Source: Thermodesulfatator autotrophicus
GTDB lineage: Bacteria > Desulfobacterota > Thermodesulfobacteria > Thermodesulfobacteriales > Thermodesulfatatoraceae
Assembly: GCF_001642325.1 (NCBI RefSeq)
Contig: NZ_LSFI01000005.1
Coordinates: forward strand, 1 to 64,000
DNA length: 64,000 nt
Direction of reading: 5' to 3'
This document shows positions 45,298 to 54,131 of this stretch, piece by piece; positions within the stretch are counted from its first letter, which is position 1; every line of letters begins with the position of its first letter. The notes beneath the pieces were generated by a model. That model was not told the origin of the DNA, searched no databases, and saw only the letters and a list, made by a program, of their open reading frames with translations. A program made the translations under genes and the position numbers.

Positions 45298-45630
45298 ATG
45301 TCCGAATTACCTAAATTAGAAAAGAAACTTGAAAAAATGACCGTTAAAGAACTTCGTGAAATTGCCCTTCAGATTCCAGAGATTCAGGGCGTTCACGGCA
45401 TGAATAAAGAAGAGCTTATTTCGGCGCTCAAAAAGGTTTACGGTATTAAAGAAGAGCCCCGCAAAGTAGGTGGAAGCATGCGGGAACTCAAGGCCAAGGT
45501 GGCTAAGTTTAAAGAACTTGCGGCCAAGGCCAAAGAGGCTGGTGATCTGAAAAAGTATGAGCGTTACCGCAAGCTAGCTTCTCGTTTTAAGAAGCGTACC
45601 CGTAAACTGGCGAAAAAGGCGGCGGCCTAG
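45298..45630 (+). CDS. Rho N-terminal-domain-like small basic protein
   Basis: 110 residues. Residues 10-50 ([35 protein letters not shown]) match the helix-extended Rho_N/SAP fold that binds nucleic acids. The C-terminal half is strongly basic, with repeated Lys/Ala ([17 protein letters not shown]-like). It has a strong AAGGGAGG site. It is probably a nucleic-acid-binding protein; the stop overlaps the GTG start of purC. Confidence 0.8.
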   Translation: MSELPKLEKKLEKMTVKELREIALQIPEIQGVHGMNKEELISALKKVYGIKEEPRKVGGSMRELKAKVAKFKELAAKAKEAGDLKKYERYRKLASRFKKRTRKLAKKAAA

Positions 45631-46526
45631 TGAAAGTCCTTTACCAAACTAATCTCCCGGGTCTTAACCTGCTGAAGAGAGGGAAAGTGCGCGATATTTA
45701 TGACCTGGGAGATAAGCTTCTTCTGGTAGCTACTGACCGCATCTCTGCTTTTGACGTAATTATGCCTAATCCGATTCCAGGAAAGGGCATAATTCTTACT
45801 CAAATTTCGCTTTTTTGGTTTGATTTTTTAGCAGATCTCCTTCCTAATCATCTTATCACCGCCAAGGTTGAAGAGTTTCCAGAAGAATGCCAGCCTTACG
45901 CTGAAGAACTCCGTGGCCGTTCCATGCTGGTCAAAAAGACAAAGCCCCTGCCGGTGGAATGTATCGTTAGAGGGTACTTAACGGGTTCAGGTCTTAAAGA
46001 ATACTTAAAAACAGGCCAGGTATGCGGGATAAAGCTCCCCCCAGGCCTAAGGGAAGCAGATAAATTGCCTGAACCTATTTTTACTCCTTCCACCAAGGCT
46101 GAAGAGGGGCACGATGTAAACATAACTTTTGAGCAATGCGCAGAACTAATAGGCAAGGACCTGGCCGAAAAGGTAAAGGGGCTTTCTCTTGCCATATACC
46201 AAAAAGCTGCACCTTATGCCGAGGAAAAAGGAATTATTATTGCTGATACCAAATTTGAATTTGGCCTTTTAAATGGAGAACTTCTTCTTATAGATGAAGT
46301 GTTGACCCCTGATTCTTCTCGCTTCTGGCCTAAAGAAGATTATCAGCCTGGTCGGCCCCAGAAAAGTTTTGATAAACAATTTTTACGGGACTGGCTTGAA
46401 AAAATTGGCTGGAATAAAGAACCTCCGGCTCCTGAACTTCCTCCTGATATAATCAAAAAAACCCAGGAACGTTATCTTGAAGCCTACCGTAGAATTACTG
46501 GAAAGGAACTGGTCTTTGACGCCTGA
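45630..46526 (+). CDS. purC: SAICAR synthase
   Basis: 298-residue enzyme with [46 protein letters not shown] and the C-terminal [15 protein letters not shown] and [18 protein letters not shown]. It ligates aspartate to CAIR in purine synthesis. The GTG start shares one base with the stop of the preceding gene. Confidence 0.95.
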   Translation: MKVLYQTNLPGLNLLKRGKVRDIYDLGDKLLLVATDRISAFDVIMPNPIPGKGIILTQISLFWFDFLADLLPNHLITAKVEEFPEECQPYAEELRGRSMLVKKTKPLPVECIVRGYLTGSGLKEYLKTGQVCGIKLPPGLREADKLPEPIFTPSTKAEEGHDVNITFEQCAELIGKDLAEKVKGLSLAIYQKAAPYAEEKGIIIADTKFEFGLLNGELLLIDEVLTPDSSRFWPKEDYQPGRPQKSFDKQFLRDWLEKIGWNKEPPAPELPPDIIKKTQERYLEAYRRITGKELVFDA

Positions 46527-47448
46527 ATGTAAACTGATCTACATAGAAAAGATTAACTTTGAAGATAAAACTTACTTTATTTCATATCCTTCCCGGGCTA
46601 CCCATCTAAAAGAGTCTGTAAAACGCGTAGGCGTTATTGTTCCTCCCCTTTTAAAATTATGTTCAAAGGGTTTTCAGATTATCTCTGGTTGGGGGCGTCT
46701 TGAAGCGGCCAGGGAACTAAATTTTGAAAAAATCATCTGCCATCTTCTTCCGCCAGAGGCCGACGAATTATTTTGTTTGAACTTAGTTGTAGAAGAAAAC
46801 CTGACCTCCCGCGGCCTTAACCTGGTAGAAAAGGCCCTAGCGGTTGAAAAATATCGGAACTATATAAGCGATGAAGAAATTATAAAAGAAATACTCCCGC
46901 GCCTTGGTTTACCTCCCCATTACTACCACTTTGAAACTTTGAGAGCCATAAGTTCTCTGGGAGAAGAAACCTGGGAACTTGTGGTAGCTGAAAAATTAAA
47001 CCCAAAAGTAGCTACCAGGCTGGCCAAGCTTGATGAAAGAAGCCGAAAGAGATTCCTGCTGCTTTTAAAAGAGCTTAAACTTTCAATTAGCCGCCAGCGC
47101 TTGTTGTGGGAAATGCTGGAAGATTTAAGCCGTAAATCAGGGAAAAGCTTTGAACTAATACTTGAAGAAGATTTTATAACTTCTCTTTTAAACGAAAAGA
47201 ATATTTCATTTCAACAAAAAACCGAAAAATTATTTAAATGGCTAGCCCATAAGCTCAGACCTGTAATTGCTGCCAGGGAAGAAAAGGCAAAAGTTCTTTC
47301 CAGGAGTTTGCATAAATTGGGAGCTAAGATAGAAATTGACCCTTCTGGTGAAAAAGATTTAATGCGTCTTGAGATAGCCTTTAAGTCTCTAGAAGAATTA
47401 GAAAAAAAATGGTTTCAGATTAAAGAGACCCTTGCGAAACAGCTTTAG
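46516..47448 (+). CDS. ParB-like nuclease-domain protein
   Basis: About 310 residues with a ParB/Sulfiredoxin N-domain. [17 protein letters not shown], then [27 protein letters not shown] and [21 protein letters not shown] match ParB. The expected HTH is weak and the rest is divergent, so it may not be a partition ParB. The open frame begins at ATG 46477 inside purC. TTG 46516, 8 nt after AAAGGA and overlapping purC by 11 bp, is a likelier start. No parA is nearby. It overlaps holA tail-to-tail. Confidence 0.75.
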   Translation: MTPECKLIYIEKINFEDKTYFISYPSRATHLKESVKRVGVIVPPLLKLCSKGFQIISGWGRLEAARELNFEKIICHLLPPEADELFCLNLVVEENLTSRGLNLVEKALAVEKYRNYISDEEIIKEILPRLGLPPHYYHFETLRAISSLGEETWELVVAEKLNPKVATRLAKLDERSRKRFLLLLKELKLSISRQRLLWEMLEDLSRKSGKSFELILEEDFITSLLNEKNISFQQKTEKLFKWLAHKLRPVIAAREEKAKVLSRSLHKLGAKIEIDPSGEKDLMRLEIAFKSLEELEKKWFQIKETLAKQL

Positions 47449-48523
47449 CTTTATTTTTAGGTGGTTTAACTTTATGCTGTATTTTCAGAAAAAAAGAATA
47501 AAAAATCTCCTCTGGTGGGGAGCCGGTCTTTAGGGCCATATCAATTTTGGCCAGTTCGGCAAAGATGAAAGGAAAGTCTTCCAGAGAAAAGACTTTGGCC
47601 TGCTTTAAAGCTACAAAAATACCATAAGGATGGCCTTTAAGTTCTTTGGGCTCTTTATCGGGAAAAAGTTCTTTAAAGATTTTTTTATATCTTTCCTGGA
47701 AAAGTTGATATTTTTTTATAGAAGCCAAATCAGGGTAAGTGTTTAAAACTTCTCTCAAAAGGTAAAGTTTTTTAAAAAAATTTACCAAAGTGGCCAGTAT
47801 TACCAGGGGATGAATCCCTTGAACTATGAGATTTTTTAAAATTTTAAGGGCTGCTTCGGGCCCTGACTGAAATAAGGCCTGGGATAAAAGATAAGAAGCC
47901 TGTTCAGGAGGAGGAGAGACTACCTCTTTTACGTCTGCTACGGTAATAATCGGTTTTTCCCCAGTATAAAGAGCCAGCTTTTCAAGTTCCTTGGTAAGGA
48001 GATTTAAGTCTTCTCCTACCAGAAGTAAAAGGGCTTCGGCTGCCTGGCGTTCCATTTTTTTGCCAAAAGAGGCCAAAAGTTCGGGAATCTCATAAGAAAG
48101 GAGGTCTTTAGCTTTTTTACGGGGAAGAGGAATTATCACCGCCCTTTCTAGGGCATATTTATAAAGAGGGTGTTTTTCTTCAAGAGATTCTAAGAAAAAA
48201 ATAAGGCTTAACCGGGATTTGTTTTCTTCTATTTTGGAGAGGGTTTCCTGGTCAAAGAGGCTTAAGGCCTTAGCTGCTTCTTCTAGATAAACTACCTTTC
48301 GTCCGAAAAGAAAGGGGCTAAAAACTTTTTCTTTGAGCTGGTCTATTTCTGCTATTTTGACTTTTTCCGTATGATGGCCCTGTTTTTTCAAAAAATTGAA
48401 TAAGCGAAGGGAGAGCTCTTCAGCAATTTTGGGATTGCCCAGGAAAAGATAAATCGGAGCAATACGGCCTTCTTGCGCCAGTTTGAGTAACCTTTCAAAG
48501 TGTTGGCGTTTAAATATAGGCAT
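47420..48523 (-). CDS. holA: DNA polymerase III delta subunit
   Basis: 367 residues. Architecture is that of HolA: IAPIYLFLGNPKIAEELSLRL N-terminal domain, middle ASFGKKMERQAAEALLLLVGEDLNLLTKELEKLALY, then a helical collar domain. It opens the sliding clamp within the clamp loader. Sequence is divergent, as usual for this subunit. Its last 29 bp overlap the convergent ParB-like gene. Confidence 0.88.
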   Translation of the reverse strand: MPIFKRQHFERLLKLAQEGRIAPIYLFLGNPKIAEELSLRLFNFLKKQGHHTEKVKIAEIDQLKEKVFSPFLFGRKVVYLEEAAKALSLFDQETLSKIEENKSRLSLIFFLESLEEKHPLYKYALERAVIIPLPRKKAKDLLSYEIPELLASFGKKMERQAAEALLLLVGEDLNLLTKELEKLALYTGEKPIITVADVKEVVSPPPEQASYLLSQALFQSGPEAALKILKNLIVQGIHPLVILATLVNFFKKLYLLREVLNTYPDLASIKKYQLFQERYKKIFKELFPDKEPKELKGHPYGIFVALKQAKVFSLEDFPFIFAELAKIDMALKTGSPPEEIFYSFFLKIQHKVKPPKNKAKAVSQGSL

Positions 48524-48694
48524 GGTTGCTAAATTAACCCAACTTTTTGTCTATGAAAATCACTGGTATTTTATCAGGCAAATCAAACAGATGTATTGCA
48601 GCGAAAAAGCTTGGGGCTAAGTGCTACCGTGTGGTGGCGATCTAAATCTTGCCACTATATCGCTGGCGATAAAACCAAAAGAGGAGGAATATTT

Positions 48695-49039
48695 ATGGCC
48701 TTGAAACTGGTAATCCATGTTCCCGATTCGACCCGATACAAAATAGCTTTAAAGATGGGTATAAATTTCTTAAAAACTAAAGCCGAAGGGGAGGAACTTC
48801 TCGCCCGCATCCTGGTAAACGCTCAGGGTATCATGGTGCTTCTTGAGCTTGATGAAGAAAGTCAGAAACTTATGGAAGAATTTATCTCTTTCGGAGGAGA
48901 GGTTCACTTCTGTCGTAACGCCATGAAGGCCTTTAACGTGCCCGAAGAAAAAGTTCCGCCTAAGTGCCAGGTGGTTCCAGCAGGAATCAGGGCACTGGTG
49001 GAATGGCAGGATGAAGGTTTTCGTTACGTAAGGGCTTAA
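48695..49039 (+). CDS. DsrE-family protein
   Basis: 114 residues from ATG 48695 (MALKLVIHVPDSTRYKIALKM), with a strong GAGGAGG site. The frame also runs upstream to 48596 but without a ribosome site. The DsrE/F fold is suggested by the N-terminal strand pattern, the GGEVHFCRNAMKAFNV block (single Cys) and the hydrophobic core. Relatives transfer sulfur or act in redox reactions. It lies 63 bp before the Mrp-NifX gene, hinting at an iron-sulfur link. Confidence 0.75.
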   Translation: MALKLVIHVPDSTRYKIALKMGINFLKTKAEGEELLARILVNAQGIMVLLELDEESQKLMEEFISFGGEVHFCRNAMKAFNVPEEKVPPKCQVVPAGIRALVEWQDEGFRYVRA

Positions 49040-49102
49040 TTAAATTTGCTTAAGTAAGCCATTCCTGTTAGTTTTAGCGGAAAGTTTTCAGGAGGAAGCA
49101 AT

Positions 49103-50287
49103 ATGGAAAATGTAGCCAAAGGTATGCCTGGAATGAATAAAAGTGCCATTATTGAACAGCAAGATCGCCGCGTCAAAGAGCAGCTTACCAAAATTCGCCA
49201 TAAGATAATGGTCATGTCTGGCAAAGGCGGGGTGGGGAAAAGCTCTGTGGCTGTTAACCTAGCTGTAGGGCTTTCTTTACAGGACTTTATGGTGGGGCTC
49301 TTAGATGTTGATCTTCACGGTCCAAACGTCCCTAAAATGCTTGGATTAAGACGGGCCCATCTCCCTCGCCGTCCTGACGGCCGTATCGGCCCGGTGGTTT
49401 ATTCACCAAATCTCAAGTTTCTATCTATTGAACCCTTGCTTCCAGAAGAAGATTCCGCCATCATCTGGCGCGGGCCTCTTAAGATTTCAGCCATCAAACA
49501 ATTCATCGGCGATATTGACTGGGGAAAGCTTGATTACCTGGTGATAGACGCCCCTCCTGGCACAGGTGATGAACCCATGACCATTGCCCAGACCATCCCT
49601 GACGCCTACGCCCTTTTAGTAACTACACCCCAGGAAGTTTCTCTCATTGACGTGAAAAAGTCTTATAACTTCTGCAAAAAGGTGAAGATGCGTATCCTCG
49701 GGCTGGTGGAAAACATGAGTGGTTTTATTTGCCCTCACTGTGGCAAAGAGGTAGATCTTTTTAAACGCGGTGGTGGTGAACGTTTGGCTGAAGAGCTTGG
49801 TATCAAATTTTTAGGGCGCATTCCTGTGGACCCCAGGGTGGTGGCTGCTGGTGACTCGGGCAAACCCTTGATTGCCGCCTTTCCAGAGTCAAAAACAGCG
49901 GAAGCCTTTGAAGAGCTCGTGAGAAACGTGGTAGCAGCCACCGAAGAGCTCTTGAAAGATATTGAAGAAGGCCGCTTTATGCGGGTGGCTATTCCAGTTG
50001 AAGGTCCCCTGGTTATGGAAAAAGCCGATGAGGCCTCCATGTTTGCCATCTACGACGTGGAAAAGGGCGCTGTTAAGGTGAAAGACGTAGTCCCCAAACC
50101 TGGTGATGCCCCCATGGACCTCTGGCTTAAAGAACAGGTTATTACCCACCTTTTAACCCCTCAGATTTCTAAAAAATTAAAAGAAAGTCTTACCAGTATG
50201 GGTGTCCATGTAATTGAAAATATTCCGCCCAAGATGAAGTCTGACATGGCCGTGCAGGACTTGATAGCCGGCGTGATTAAGAAATAA
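49103..50287 (+). CDS. Mrp/ApbC-type Fe-S carrier ATPase fused to a NifX-like domain
   Basis: 394 residues. Residues 1-285 are an Mrp/NBP35 P-loop ATPase: GKGGVGKSSVAVNLA, DVDLHGPNVPKMLG, DAPPGTGDEPMT and CPHCGKEVDLF, whose CxxC can bind a bridging cluster. Residues about 290-394 (RVAIPVEGPLVMEKADEASMFAIYDVEKG ... LKESLTSMGVHVIENIPPK) are a dinitrogenase iron-molybdenum cofactor-binding domain (NifX/NafY fold). Apo-protein delivery of Fe-S clusters is the known Mrp role. The added domain suggests carriage of a larger cluster, possibly relevant to the NifB lacking such a domain (inference). Confidence 0.9.
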   Translation: MENVAKGMPGMNKSAIIEQQDRRVKEQLTKIRHKIMVMSGKGGVGKSSVAVNLAVGLSLQDFMVGLLDVDLHGPNVPKMLGLRRAHLPRRPDGRIGPVVYSPNLKFLSIEPLLPEEDSAIIWRGPLKISAIKQFIGDIDWGKLDYLVIDAPPGTGDEPMTIAQTIPDAYALLVTTPQEVSLIDVKKSYNFCKKVKMRILGLVENMSGFICPHCGKEVDLFKRGGGERLAEELGIKFLGRIPVDPRVVAAGDSGKPLIAAFPESKTAEAFEELVRNVVAATEELLKDIEEGRFMRVAIPVEGPLVMEKADEASMFAIYDVEKGAVKVKDVVPKPGDAPMDLWLKEQVITHLLTPQISKKLKESLTSMGVHVIENIPPKMKSDMAVQDLIAGVIKK

Positions 50288-50290
50288 CAA

Positions 50291-50324
50291 GTAAGGCCCC
50301 CAAATCTCTGGGGGCTTACTTTTC
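50291..50324. terminator. Bidirectional terminator
   Basis: GTAAGGCCCCC-AAATCTCT-GGGGGCTTAC followed by ACTTTTCC on plus. It ends the mrp-nifX gene and lies across the stop codon of the convergent M16 peptidase gene. Confidence 0.85.
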
Positions 50325-51587
50325 CTCAAAAAGTTCCTGGTAAAGAGAAAGGCCTTCTTCTTCACTTATTGGCCCTAAAAGGGCAAGGGTTGGTTTTACC
50401 GCAAAAACTTCTCGGGCAAGGGTGGTAATATCTTGAGGGGTAAGGGTCTTTATTTTTTGGACGGTTTCTTCGTAGGGAATGTAACGGCCAAAGATAAATT
50501 CATTCCTGGCCAGGCGGGTCATTCGACTGTCAGGACTATCGGCTGAAAGAAGAAGGGCGCTTTTCAGGTTGTCAAAGGCGGCTTCAAACTCTTCGGTACT
50601 AATTTTATCTTCCATGAGAGAATTAAGTTCGTCTTTGATGACCAATAAAGTCTCTTTTAGCTTTTCTTTTTCCACAGCAACATAAATGCCAAGCTGGCCT
50701 ACGTCTTCATAAAGAGAGAGATACGAATAGATGGCATAAGCCAGGCCACGTTTTTCACGCACTTCCTGAAAAAGACGCGAACTCATGTTGCCACCTAAAA
50801 GGGTATTCAAAAAAAGAAGACCGTAGCGCCTTTCGTCTTTTGTCCCAGGAGTGGCCATTCCCAGAGCCAGATGCACCTGCTCAAGGTTTCGGTGCTGAAC
50901 TCCACAGGTGGAAAAGGGTTTAGGTGAGGTGCGTTTTTGGGGTTCCCCGGCTATAAGTTTGTCAAAGTAATTTTGGACAAGGGTTAGCAGTTCTTCGTGT
51001 TCTACCTTTCCCGCGGCGGCTATTACGAGATTAGAAGCCTTATAGTGTTTTTTATAAAATGAAATAACGTCTTCACTTGAGACACGAGAAATAACTTCCC
51101 ATTCGCCAAGAATAGGTCGGGCCAGAGGGTGCTCTCCCCAGAGAAGGGAGCTGAACAGTTCATGTACCAGTTCCTCTGGAGAATCTTCAAGCATTTTTAT
51201 TTCCTGAAGAATAATTTGTTTTTCGCGCTCAATGTCTTCAGGGGAGAAAAGAGGGTTTAAAAAGATGTCTGCCAAAATATCTAAAAAGCGTGGTAAATCT
51301 TCAGGCAATACTTTTCCGTGAAGGCAGGTATATTCCTTAGAAGTGAAAGCGTTGGAATAACCTCCCAGGCGGTCTAGCTCTTTGGCAATTTCTATAGCCG
51401 TGCGCCTATGAGTTCCCTTAAAAAACAGGTGTTCTATAAAGTGAGCCAGGCCATTTTGAGAATGGGTTTCGTCCCGGCTACCAACATTTAACCACAGGCC
51501 TAAAGAAACAGTGGGAAAGTCCGTTATATTTTCAGTTACCAGCCTCAAACCAGAGGGAAAGACCTCTTTTTTGATTTCTATACCCAT
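50316..51587 (-). CDS. M16 zinc peptidase
   Basis: 423-residue insulinase-family protease, mitochondrial-processing-peptidase-beta type. The inverted zinc motif HFIEHLFFKGT is at about residues 46-56, with Glu of EYTCLHGKVLPEDLPRFLD and REKRGLAYAIYSYLS also present. Such proteases process or degrade exported peptides. The start ATG 51587 (MGIEIKKEVFPSGLRLV) fits the family. It shares a terminator with the convergent gene. Confidence 0.93.
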   Translation of the reverse strand: MGIEIKKEVFPSGLRLVTENITDFPTVSLGLWLNVGSRDETHSQNGLAHFIEHLFFKGTHRRTAIEIAKELDRLGGYSNAFTSKEYTCLHGKVLPEDLPRFLDILADIFLNPLFSPEDIEREKQIILQEIKMLEDSPEELVHELFSSLLWGEHPLARPILGEWEVISRVSSEDVISFYKKHYKASNLVIAAAGKVEHEELLTLVQNYFDKLIAGEPQKRTSPKPFSTCGVQHRNLEQVHLALGMATPGTKDERRYGLLFLNTLLGGNMSSRLFQEVREKRGLAYAIYSYLSLYEDVGQLGIYVAVEKEKLKETLLVIKDELNSLMEDKISTEEFEAAFDNLKSALLLSADSPDSRMTRLARNEFIFGRYIPYEETVQKIKTLTPQDITTLAREVFAVKPTLALLGPISEEEGLSLYQELFEEK

Positions 51588-51617
51588 GGCGCTAAAGCAT
51601 AAACTAATGATGTGGAA

Positions 51618-52379
51618 TTACAACAGGCCTAAGGCCCTTGAAATAAGTTTTAAAGCTACAGCAATAAGAAGCACTCCAAAAAGACGCTTTATCCATCTAG
51701 GTTTCATTTTGTGGCGCATAAAGCGAGCTCCTAGTTGAGCCCCTAGAATTACAGCCACCGTGCTAGTTAAAAGGAGCTTGGGATCAAACCTCCCCTCGGC
51801 CACATGCCCTAAAAACCCGGCAAATGACGAGAAAACCACAATAAAAGAACAGGTAGCAGCGGCCTTTTTAGTAGGGAAACCCACGGCTATTAATAGGGGT
51901 ACAAAGAGAAACCCTCCCCCAATGCCTAAAAGACCAGCAATTAAACCAATAAAAAAACTGGCTATAGCGGTGATAAAGGCCCTTTGAGGAAAGGGCATAA
52001 GGTAAGTAGATTCAACCTGGTTGCTAGTAGAGAGCATACGCAAACCAGCCATTATCATAGCTATGGAAAAAAGGATTATTAATACCTGGGTGTCAATAAA
52101 ACCAGTAAAATAAGCCCCTATAGGTGCTCCTATAAGAGAAGCTACCACCATGGGAAGGCTCCCTCGTATATCAACAAGTCCTGCCCTGAGGTAATATATG
52201 GAGGCCGAAAGGGCGGTTATCCCGTTTAAAAAAAGTCCAGTAGGAATAGCTACACTTTTAAAGTCAAAACCGAACCATTTAAATATTGGTATATAGAGTA
52301 GGGCCCCTCCTAAACCCAACATAGAGAAAATAAAAGCGATAAAAAATACTGCCATAGATACTAAAAGATAAAGGGACAT
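51618..52379 (-). CDS. TSUP/TauE-SafE family permease
   Basis: 253 residues, eight hydrophobic segments. Segments start SMLGLGGALLYIPIF and GLIAGLLGIGGGFLFVPLL, the two-fold repeat with GxGGG motifs characteristic of sulfite/anion exporters. It sits 31 bp upstream of the M16 gene. Substrate unknown: sulfite, sulfonate or another small anion is possible. Confidence 0.9.
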   Translation of the reverse strand: MSLYLLVSMAVFFIAFIFSMLGLGGALLYIPIFKWFGFDFKSVAIPTGLFLNGITALSASIYYLRAGLVDIRGSLPMVVASLIGAPIGAYFTGFIDTQVLIILFSIAMIMAGLRMLSTSNQVESTYLMPFPQRAFITAIASFFIGLIAGLLGIGGGFLFVPLLIAVGFPTKKAAATCSFIVVFSSFAGFLGHVAEGRFDPKLLLTSTVAVILGAQLGARFMRHKMKPRWIKRLFGVLLIAVALKLISRALGLL

Positions 52380-52589
52380 ATTTCTTTTCCCCTATTTTTG
52401 AAATTTCTAGATGATAATACTCCTTTATCGATGTGATCCAACCTCCACACCTCTGCGAGGCAACACAGGCATCTTGGCGATCTCAATCTATATCTGGACT
52501 TTGGAGGCCTTTATTTTATTGTCAGCGATTTTTTATATTAGCTTTTGTTAGTGGAACAGGGTATAAAATAAGTTCAAAATCCAGACAAC

Positions 52590-53351
52590 TTGGAGGGTAG
52601 CATGAATATCCCGATTTCATTTGTAGTAATTTTTGCCATTTTATTTTTGGCCTCAGCGGTAAAAGTTTTAAAGGAATATGAAAGGGCTGTTGTCTTTCGT
52701 CTGGGTCGTTTAATTGGTGTTAAAGGGCCGGGTATCATTATCCTGATTCCCTTCATTGATAAGATGGTAAAGGTTGATTTGCGGACTGTAACCCTTGATG
52801 TGCCTCCACAGGAAGTAATTACCAGAGATAACGTCTCAGTTTCGGTAAGTGCAGTGGTGTATTTTCGGGTGGTTGATGCCGCCAAGGCTGTAGTTCAGGT
52901 TGAAAACTATTATTTTGCCACCAGCCAGCTTGCCCAGACTACCCTTCGTAGCATTTGTGGCCAGGCTGAACTAGATGAACTTCTGGCAGAGCGTGAAAAG
53001 CTTAACCTGAAGATACAGGAAATTCTTGATGCTGATACCGAACCCTGGGGAGTCAAAGTTTCTAAAGTGGAGATAAAAGAAATAGACCTTCCTGATGAGA
53101 TGAAGCGGGCTATGGCAAAACAGGCCGAGGCTGAACGAGAAAGGCGCTCCAAGATTATTAACGCTGAAGGTGAACTTCAGGCTGCGGAAAAGCTGCTTCA
53201 GGCCGCTAAGATGATGGAAGAATCTCCCATTACTATTCAGCTACGCTACCTGCAGACATTAAGAGAAGTAGCAGCGGAAAATAATTCGGTAACCCTTTTT
53301 CCTATTCCCATAGATTTTTTTAAGGCCTTTTTGAAGAAACATAGCGATTAA
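52590..53351 (+). CDS. SPFH-domain slipin/stomatin-like protein
   Basis: 253-residue membrane scaffold protein: an N-terminal hydrophobic segment (about 2-20), then [31 protein letters not shown], which is typical of slipins, and coiled-coil [30 protein letters not shown]. No NfeD partner gene is present next to it. It forms membrane microdomains and probably affects proteases or lipids. A strong terminator lies 130 bp downstream. Confidence 0.93.
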   Translation: MEGSMNIPISFVVIFAILFLASAVKVLKEYERAVVFRLGRLIGVKGPGIIILIPFIDKMVKVDLRTVTLDVPPQEVITRDNVSVSVSAVVYFRVVDAAKAVVQVENYYFATSQLAQTTLRSICGQAELDELLAEREKLNLKIQEILDADTEPWGVKVSKVEIKEIDLPDEMKRAMAKQAEAERERRSKIINAEGELQAAEKLLQAAKMMEESPITIQLRYLQTLREVAAENNSVTLFPIPIDFFKAFLKKHSD

Positions 53352-53361
53352 TTTGATATGA

Positions 53362-53412
53362 AAGATTGCTTCGCCTGAGATTACTTCGGGGTTTGCCCCT
53401 CACAATAATTAG
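53362..53412. repeat. Short dispersed-repeat copy
   Basis: Reads agattgcttcgcctgagat, then tacttcggggtttgcccctc, a partial copy of the GAAGCAATCT-type repeat family in opposite orientation. Confidence 0.7.
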
Positions 53413-53483
53413 GAAAAAAAACGAGTGCCTGACAATGACAGAAAAGAAAGTCAGGCCCTCGCATTTATAGTAATTAAAAATGT

Positions 53484-53512
53484 AAGGGGACTTTTGTGTG
53501 TCCCCTTTTTTT
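53484..53512 (+). terminator. Rho-independent terminator after the slipin gene
   Basis: AAGGGGAC-TTTTGTGT-GTCCCCTT followed by TTTTT. It separates the slipin gene from the convergent two-component operon. Confidence 0.9.
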
Positions 53513-53543
53513 ATTTTAGTTCTTACTAAGCACTACTTTTACT

Positions 53544-54131
53544 CTACTTTTGAGCTGCTTGAATCAGTATTTGATATACTTCCGAAGGTCTTTTGCCGTT
53601 AAGTTTGGCCACTTCTTTTAATGTTATTTGGCCAGAAGGTACTTCTAATCCCTGTTTTCTAAGAAGCTCTACGGCGTCGCGAGGGCGCATCCCCAGACGC
53701 ATAGCAATGTCTCTTAGGGGCATGAGCTCAGCGTGTGGTACAGGCGGTGGAGTGGAAGATTTAACCCAGGAGTTTTTAATTTTTTCCTGAAATTCTAGGA
53801 GATAGTTTATAGGTGGTATATACTTTACAGCCATTACCAATAATATCAAAGAAATAAGGGTAGTAATTGCCGCTGGGCTTGTGATAGAAAGCTTTTCTTG
53901 CAGATATCTAACAAAAGGACGCCAGTTTAAATAGAGATGCCAGAAGCCAAAGATTAACATCAATATGCCAAAAACAAGGTGTAAAGATTGCCATTGGTCT
54001 TTGTCAAAGCCAAGCAAAGTCCAGCCTGTCCAGTAGGCTACCCGACCATGAGGCATGATAAAAAGCACCACCCCAGTTACCAACATTGCTATCAGTGACC
54101 AGAACAAAAATAAGCTTACGTATTTACGCAT
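53544..54131 (-). CDS. Cytochrome-b-like DUF4405 membrane protein with C-terminal helical domains
   Basis: 195 residues. An N-terminal segment (about 4-30) with His of MPHGRVAYW is followed by a second (SLHLVFGILMLIFGFWHLYLNW) and third segment (about 83-103). His residues spaced for heme b are present. The C-terminal 70 residues contain two RLGM/RPRDAVELL and LAKLNGKRPSEVYQIL helical repeats that look like a small HTH or SAM-like region. It is last in the sigma-54 operon and may sense or relay redox state; function is not known. Confidence 0.75.
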   Translation of the reverse strand: MRKYVSLFLFWSLIAMLVTGVVLFIMPHGRVAYWTGWTLLGFDKDQWQSLHLVFGILMLIFGFWHLYLNWRPFVRYLQEKLSITSPAAITTLISLILLVMAVKYIPPINYLLEFQEKIKNSWVKSSTPPPVPHAELMPLRDIAMRLGMRPRDAVELLRKQGLEVPSGQITLKEVAKLNGKRPSEVYQILIQAAQK

